From Herbidospora daliensis (GTDB taxonomy: Bacteria; Actinomycetota; Actinomycetes; Streptosporangiales; Streptosporangiaceae), in the NCBI RefSeq assembly GCF_001570585.1, contig NZ_BBXF01000004.1:62001-126000 (forward strand): 64,000 bases of DNA. The letters run 5' to 3'. The first letter of the stretch is position 1, and every line of letters begins with the position of its first letter. Both the position numbers and the translations under genes were made by a program. Of this stretch, positions 59,659 through 64,000 are shown one piece after another. The notes under the pieces are model-generated. The model was given only the letters and a program-made list of their open reading frames with translations, ran no database searches and was not told the origin of the DNA.

Positions 59659-61726
59659 CCAGGTGCTCCGTGAGGATCAGGTGGGGGAACCGGTATCCCC
59701 TTCCGTCACGGCGGAGCAGCCCTAGGTCGGCGGTGTGCTCCATGAACCGCCGATGGCGGACCGGGAGCAGGCCGAACACGACGAGGAGGAGCCAGGCGAC
59801 CAGCCCGCCGACGGCGGTCACGGGAAGCGCCGCCACGAAGGCCGTCCCCATGATCGACAGGAGCAGGACGGTCGGCGTCATGTACGAGCCCCCTTCTCCC
59901 GGCCCCCACAGGAGACCGGCCGGCAGGCCGATCGCCGCTCCCGTCAGGAGAGTCGGCAGCCCTGCGGTGAACCCCGTGACGCTCGGCTCCTGAACGGCCG
60001 CGTCGGTCGTCACCAGCAGCAGCGCGATGCAGAGCCCGAGCGCGATCCCCACGAAGACGGGCACGAGGTGCGTGCCCGACCAGGCGAAGTGGGCGGCCAG
60101 GCAGGCGCCGAAGAACGGGCTCCAGGTCGCCGTCTTGCGCAGCGCCCCGCCGACCCGCATGACGAGCATCAGCGCCGTGCCGAGCAGCAGGCAGAGTGCC
60201 GCCGTCCGGGCCGGCCACGGCACGGCGAGGCTCCCGGCCCAGCCCATGCCCACGATGAGGGCGGCTCCGGCCAGGCCGAGCAGCGCGCCGCACAACCGGC
60301 ACCGGAGGCGGACCGGGCCCGGCAGGGGCGCCGGAGCGCGGTCGCCCAGCATCCACGCCCCCGCCGTCAGCCAGAACACGGCCACCAGCGCGGCCACCAC
60401 CCCCCAGCCGACGCCCTCGGCCGCGACGAGGACGGCGGTGGCCGCCGCCGACCAGATGGCCATGGCCGTCGCCACCCCCTCGACCCCGAGGCCGGAGCGC
60501 AGGTCGGGCGGCAGCGCCCACCACCAGCCGAACGACCCGAGGCCGGGGCGGCGGCCGGGGAGGGTGCGGGTGTTCAGCGCCAGCTCGACGCGGGCGAGCT
60601 GGGGCATCCACCGGAGCACCTGCGCCTCGCGGAAGCGGTGCAGGGGCCGCCGCGGGCCGCGGAACACCTGCTGCACGTAGGAGGCGAGCAGGTCGTCCCG
60701 GTTCCAGCCGGCGGTCCCCGGGTTCGATTCTGCGACGGCCACGATCAGCACGAACAGCCAGAAGGGGGCGGTGATCAGGTCGAGCAGGCCGGGATCCCGC
60801 ATGACGGCGTCTCGCGTGGGCCGCAGGCGGGGGCCGCCCTCGGCGAGGTAGCCGACCACCTGCGTGGCGGTGAGCGGGCGGATGGACACGGCGCCCCTCA
60901 GCCGGAAGCGCCGGGATTCCGGCAGTTCGTGATATTCGTCGGCGCGGCTGCCGATCACGAGGGAGAGCTGCGGATAGCTGTCGTAGAGGGCGTTGACCTC
61001 GGCCACGCAGCGGTTGCGGTGGTCGAGGGGGACCTCGTCGAAACCGTCGATCAGCAGGGCGAGCCGGCCGTCGGCCAGCCAGGCGTCGGCGAGCCCGTCG
61101 CCGATGCCGTAGAGCTTCTCGATCCGGCGGAACAGCCATTTCCGCAGGTCGTCAGGGGGGACGCGGCGGGAGAGCACCCGGCGGGGCCGGGCCCAGTCGG
61201 ACAGTTCGAGCACGACCGGCAGCGGCGCGTCGGGCCGGTCGAGGAGGGCTTCGGCCAGTTCGAGGATCATCGTGGTCTTGCCCGCGCCGGGGGCGCCCAG
61301 GATGAGCATCGAACCGTCGAGGTGGTCGTAGACGTCGAGGGGCGTCGTGGCCGCCGACGAGGGCCAGGCGTCCTCGCCCCGTCTCACGTGCCACGAATGC
61401 GGCGGGGCGCCGACGGCGCCGGAGACCGCGTCGAGGTCGAGGCGGGCCCTGGCGATCCTGACCAGCGACTGGTCGAGGCGCTGGGTGACGTAGCGGCGGA
61501 CGTTGCCGGACGCGCGTTCGTACTGGCCGGGCCGGACCCGGCCCGGCGCCTTCGGGCCGCCCCGCCTCAGGTGGTCGTGGACGCCGACACCGACGGCCAC
61601 CGCGCCGAGGACGCCGACGAGAGGCCAGGTGTACGCGGGCGCGACCCCGCTGGTCGCGAAGTTGATCACGATCGGCAGGAGGATCAGGCCGACCGCCAGA
61701 ACGATGATCCGCCCGATCTTCGGCAC
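59615..61726 (-). CDS. membrane-anchored NACHT NTPase
   Basis: A 703-residue protein, GTG 61726. Two N-terminal membrane helices (~5-24, ~33-50) lead to a NACHT-type NTPase: Walker A GAPGAGKTT (144-152) and a Walker B with the NACHT feature LLIDGFDEVP (224-233). A helical arm with SYPQLSLVIGSRADEY (sensor region) follows. The C-terminal ~300 residues hold eight or more membrane helices. NACHT proteins are known bacterial antiphage factors as well as signalling NTPases; no partner gene is adjacent. It overlaps iunH tail-to-tail by 44 bases. Confidence 0.85.
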   Translation of the reverse strand: MPKIGRIIVLAVGLILLPIVINFATSGVAPAYTWPLVGVLGAVAVGVGVHDHLRRGGPKAPGRVRPGQYERASGNVRRYVTQRLDQSLVRIARARLDLDAVSGAVGAPPHSWHVRRGEDAWPSSAATTPLDVYDHLDGSMLILGAPGAGKTTMILELAEALLDRPDAPLPVVLELSDWARPRRVLSRRVPPDDLRKWLFRRIEKLYGIGDGLADAWLADGRLALLIDGFDEVPLDHRNRCVAEVNALYDSYPQLSLVIGSRADEYHELPESRRFRLRGAVSIRPLTATQVVGYLAEGGPRLRPTRDAVMRDPGLLDLITAPFWLFVLIVAVAESNPGTAGWNRDDLLASYVQQVFRGPRRPLHRFREAQVLRWMPQLARVELALNTRTLPGRRPGLGSFGWWWALPPDLRSGLGVEGVATAMAIWSAAATAVLVAAEGVGWGVVAALVAVFWLTAGAWMLGDRAPAPLPGPVRLRCRLCGALLGLAGAALIVGMGWAGSLAVPWPARTAALCLLLGTALMLVMRVGGALRKTATWSPFFGACLAAHFAWSGTHLVPVFVGIALGLCIALLLVTTDAAVQEPSVTGFTAGLPTLLTGAAIGLPAGLLWGPGEGGSYMTPTVLLLSIMGTAFVAALPVTAVGGLVAWLLLVVFGLLPVRHRRFMEHTADLGLLRRDGRGYRFPHLILTEHLAREADRPPRRSSPA

Positions 61727-61789
61727 ACTCGATTATCGCTACCTGGAATTAACACGTGACGGTATGCACGGAATCCGCCGTCGGTTATT

Positions 61790-61799
61790 TTGTCGACAA
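61790..61799. promoter_or_regulatory. palindrome TTGTCGACAA upstream of allophanate hydrolase
   Basis: A 10-bp perfect palindrome 20 bases before the atzF start, in an A/T-rich stretch (TTATTTTGTCGACAAT). FCD-type GntR regulators often bind TTGT...ACAA dyads. It may be the operator controlling allophanate hydrolase; the regulator is not in this window. Confidence 0.55.
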
Positions 61800-61818
61800 T
61801 CGACGAAGGGCCTCCAGA

Positions 61819-63492
61819 GTGGATCTGCAGATTTCGGCGTTGAAGGCGGCGTACACGACCGGACTCCACCCCCGTGAGGTCGTCGCCGAGGTCTACCGCA
61901 GGATCAAGGCCAGGGGCGACGACGGCGTGTGGATCAGCCTCCGTCCTGAGGAGGAGACCCTCGCCGACCTGCCCGGCGACCCCGATCTGCCCCTCTACGG
62001 CATCCCCTTCGCCGTCAAGGACAACATCGACGTCGCGGGCCTGCCCACGACCGTCGCCTGCCCCGACTACGCCTACCGGCCCGCGCGGTCGGCCCCGATC
62101 GTCGACCGGCTGGTCGCGGCGGGCGCGATCCTGATCGGGAAGAACAACCTCGACCAGTTCGCCACGGGCCTGTCGGGCTCCCGCAGCCCCTACGGATCAG
62201 TGGAGTCGCCGCTGGTCGAGGGGCTGATCTCGGGGGGTTCGTCGTCGGGGTCGGCGGTGGCGGTGAGCGCGGGGCTGGTCGGCTTCTCGATCGGCACCGA
62301 CACGGCGGGCTCGGGGCGGGTGCCGGCGGTGATGACCGGGACCGTGGGGCTCAAGCCGTCGAAGGGGCTGGTCAGCACGCTGGGCGTGGTGCCGGCGTGC
62401 GCGTCGCTCGACTGCCCGAGCGTGTTCGCGCTGAACGTCGCCGACGCCCGGACCGTCCTGGAGGTCATCCAGGGGTACGAGCCGGACGACCCCTGGTCGC
62501 GGGAGCTCACCCCCCGGACGGAGCCGATCAGGAGGATCGGCGTCATCCGGGGCGACGTCCACTGGGGCGAGGTGCTCACCCGGCTCGGCGACCTCGGCTA
62601 CGAACTCGTCGACGTCGACCTCGAACCGTTCCTCGAAGCCGGGCGGCTGCTCTACGAGGGGCCGTGGGTGGCTGAACGCTGGAGCGTGCTCGGGCCGTTC
62701 GTCGAGAGCCACCCCGAATCCCTCCACCCGGTCACCGCGGCGGTGCTGAACAGCGGCAGCCGGGTCACCGGGGCGGACGCCTTCCGCGGCCTGCACCGGC
62801 TCAGGGAGCTGACGGCCCAAACCCGCCGCACCTGGGCCCAGGTCGACGCCATCGCCGTGCCGACCGTGCCGCGCACGTTCACGCTCGCCGAGATGGCCGA
62901 GGATCCGATCGGCCGCAACTCCGTCCTCGGCACCTACACGACCTTCGCCAACCTCCTCGATCTGGCCGGGATCGCCGTCCCGGCCGGCTTCACGTCCGCG
63001 GGCAGACCGCACGGCGTCACCCTGCTCGCCCCCGCAGGCGCCGACGGTCCGCTCGCGGACGCAGCCGAACGGTTCCAGACGGGGCGGGCGGGAGCCACCC
63101 CGTACCGGATCAGGAAGGGCGCGCCGCTGCTGGCGGTGGTGGGCGCGCACCGGACCGGCCACGCGCTGCATCCCGAGCTGGCCGCGCTCGGGGCCTATCC
63201 GGCCGGGATCGCCCACACGGCCGCCGCCTACCGCCTCTACGACCTCGGCGACCGGCCGGGGCTGGTGCGGACCGACGGCGGGGCGTCCATCGAGGTGGAG
63301 CTGCACCACGTCGAGACGGCGCGGCTGGGCGAGCTGCTCGCGAAGATCCCGCCGCCGCTCGGGCTCGGCTCCGTCGAGCTCGACGACGGGACCGTCGTCA
63401 CCGGGTTCCTCTGCGAGGCCCACGCGGTCGCGGACGCCCTGGACATCACGGGTTACGGCTCCTGGCCGGGCTACGTGAACGCCCGGCCGTAA
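61819..63492 (+). CDS. atzF: allophanate hydrolase
   Basis: A 557-residue amidase-signature enzyme that splits allophanate to ammonia and carbon dioxide, completing ATP-dependent urea use. GAAGGGCC precedes GTG 61819, preferred over a GTG 63 bases upstream that lacks a ribosome site and crosses a palindrome. The Lys-Ser-Ser triad is visible in FAVKDNID, ISGGSSSGSAVAV and GTDTAGSGR. The C-terminal ~120 residues form the AtzF_C domain. The usual partner, urea carboxylase, is not in view. Confidence 0.93.
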   Translation: MDLQISALKAAYTTGLHPREVVAEVYRRIKARGDDGVWISLRPEEETLADLPGDPDLPLYGIPFAVKDNIDVAGLPTTVACPDYAYRPARSAPIVDRLVAAGAILIGKNNLDQFATGLSGSRSPYGSVESPLVEGLISGGSSSGSAVAVSAGLVGFSIGTDTAGSGRVPAVMTGTVGLKPSKGLVSTLGVVPACASLDCPSVFALNVADARTVLEVIQGYEPDDPWSRELTPRTEPIRRIGVIRGDVHWGEVLTRLGDLGYELVDVDLEPFLEAGRLLYEGPWVAERWSVLGPFVESHPESLHPVTAAVLNSGSRVTGADAFRGLHRLRELTAQTRRTWAQVDAIAVPTVPRTFTLAEMAEDPIGRNSVLGTYTTFANLLDLAGIAVPAGFTSAGRPHGVTLLAPAGADGPLADAAERFQTGRAGATPYRIRKGAPLLAVVGAHRTGHALHPELAALGAYPAGIAHTAAAYRLYDLGDRPGLVRTDGGASIEVELHHVETARLGELLAKIPPPLGLGSVELDDGTVVTGFLCEAHAVADALDITGYGSWPGYVNARP

Positions 63493-63537
63493 CATCCGGC
63501 GGCATCGCGCGAAACATGGGTTTCCTACGCTCCGGAC

Positions 63538-64000
63538 ATGGCGGACATATTCGACTCATATGCCCTGGCCGACGCATGGGACGAGATGTTCGAGCGGCCG
63601 GGCACGCCCCGGCCGCCGTATCAAGGGCTCTTCGCGGCCCTGCAACCCCTCGGGGCCGACGAGCTCCGGTTCCGGGCCGACCAGCTGGCCCGGGTGTTCA
63701 CCGACCGGGGGGTCACGTTCGACTACGCGGGCGAGGAACGCCCGTTCCCGCTCGACCTGATCCCCCGCGTCATCGACGCCGCCGAGTGGGACCTGATCTC
63801 CCGCGCGGTCCGGCAGCGGGTGCGCACGCTGGAGGCGTTCCTCGCCGACGTGTACGGCGGCCGCCAGATCTTCCACGACGGGGTCGTCCCGTGGGGGCTG
63901 CTGCACAGCTCCCCCCACTTCCACCGGATGGCCGACGGGATCAGGCCGGCGAACGGGGTGCGCGTCCACATCGCGGGGGTCGACATCATCCGCGACGAGG
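63538..64000 (+). CDS. circularly permuted ATP-grasp protein, N-terminal part (runs off window)
   Basis: The first 154 residues of a COG2308-type (DUF404/DUF407) protein. The start MADIFDSYALADAWDEMFE and the later VRQRVRTLEAFLADVYGGRQI...HIAGVDIIRDE match the family. Full proteins are ~480-550 residues and are found with DUF403 and transglutaminase-like genes, probably making a modified peptide. The ATG at 63538 is 45 bases after atzF. The catalytic half lies beyond the window. Confidence 0.85.
   Translation, partial: MADIFDSYALADAWDEMFERPGTPRPPYQGLFAALQPLGADELRFRADQLARVFTDRGVTFDYAGEERPFPLDLIPRVIDAAEWDLISRAVRQRVRTLEAFLADVYGGRQIFHDGVVPWGLLHSSPHFHRMADGIRPANGVRVHIAGVDIIRDE

Overview
The window is very GC-rich DNA with tightly packed, often ATGA- or GTGA-overlapping genes and frequent GTG starts. 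Together with ergothioneine genes, a CebR-type cellulase operator and actinomycete conjugation genes, this points to a filamentous actinomycete. A member of the Streptosporangiales is my best guess, but the sequence alone does not settle the genus.

Region 1 (1-14.3 kb, plus strand) is the late half of a siphovirus-type prophage. In order it holds neck/tail-completion genes, two related tail-tube proteins, a tail-assembly chaperone pair joined by a -1 frameshift at a CCCTTTG slip site, a tape measure protein, tail-tip and minor tail proteins, an endolysin (CHAP plus peptidoglycan-binding domain), a tail fibre and a small holin. An endonuclease VII-like HNH gene follows on the minus strand. Capsid and packaging genes must lie to the left of the window.

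Region 2 (14.0-24.7 kb) is the control and transfer side of the same element, or of a second element fused to it. A divergent HTH pair sits around TTAGGCCTAA operators. It is followed by a lipoprotein, an orphan Panacea protein, tiny Cys-bearing proteins and a NUDIX hydrolase. A minus-strand operon resembling the conjugation module of actinomycete integrative and conjugative elements (AICEs) comes next: ATPase-like protein, small proteins, DUF2637 protein, Spd-like membrane protein and an FtsK/TraB-type translocase. Six GGGTTAG-type repeats lie just past the translocase gene. Two GntR regulators with clear operators close the element. A 5' fragment of a tRNA-Arg(UCU) gene marks the border with the chromosome at about 24.7 kb. 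No integrase or replication gene is visible here.

Region 3 (24.8-64 kb) is chromosomal: a large AAA-ATPase regulator; a DrrAB-type ABC exporter; two related flavin disulfide oxidoreductases; a DUF1445 protein; pirin; a sialidase-like protein; the ergothioneine operon egtABCD with an ECF sigma/anti-sigma pair directly upstream; dapD; a MerR regulator; a CBM2-GH6 cellulase under a perfect CebR box; malate dehydrogenase; an A/T-richer McrBC-like restriction pair; a GH13 enzyme; a cold-shock protein; an APH kinase with an HTH-TPR regulator; a cysteinyl-tRNA-synthetase-like protein that has lost both class I signatures, beside a nucleoside hydrolase; a membrane NACHT NTPase; allophanate hydrolase; and a truncated circularly permuted ATP-grasp gene.

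Best leads: the phage-conjugation composite with its candidate transfer-repeat cluster and broken tRNA border, the divergent CysRS-like gene, the NACHT and McrBC defence candidates, and the sigma-linked egt operon.
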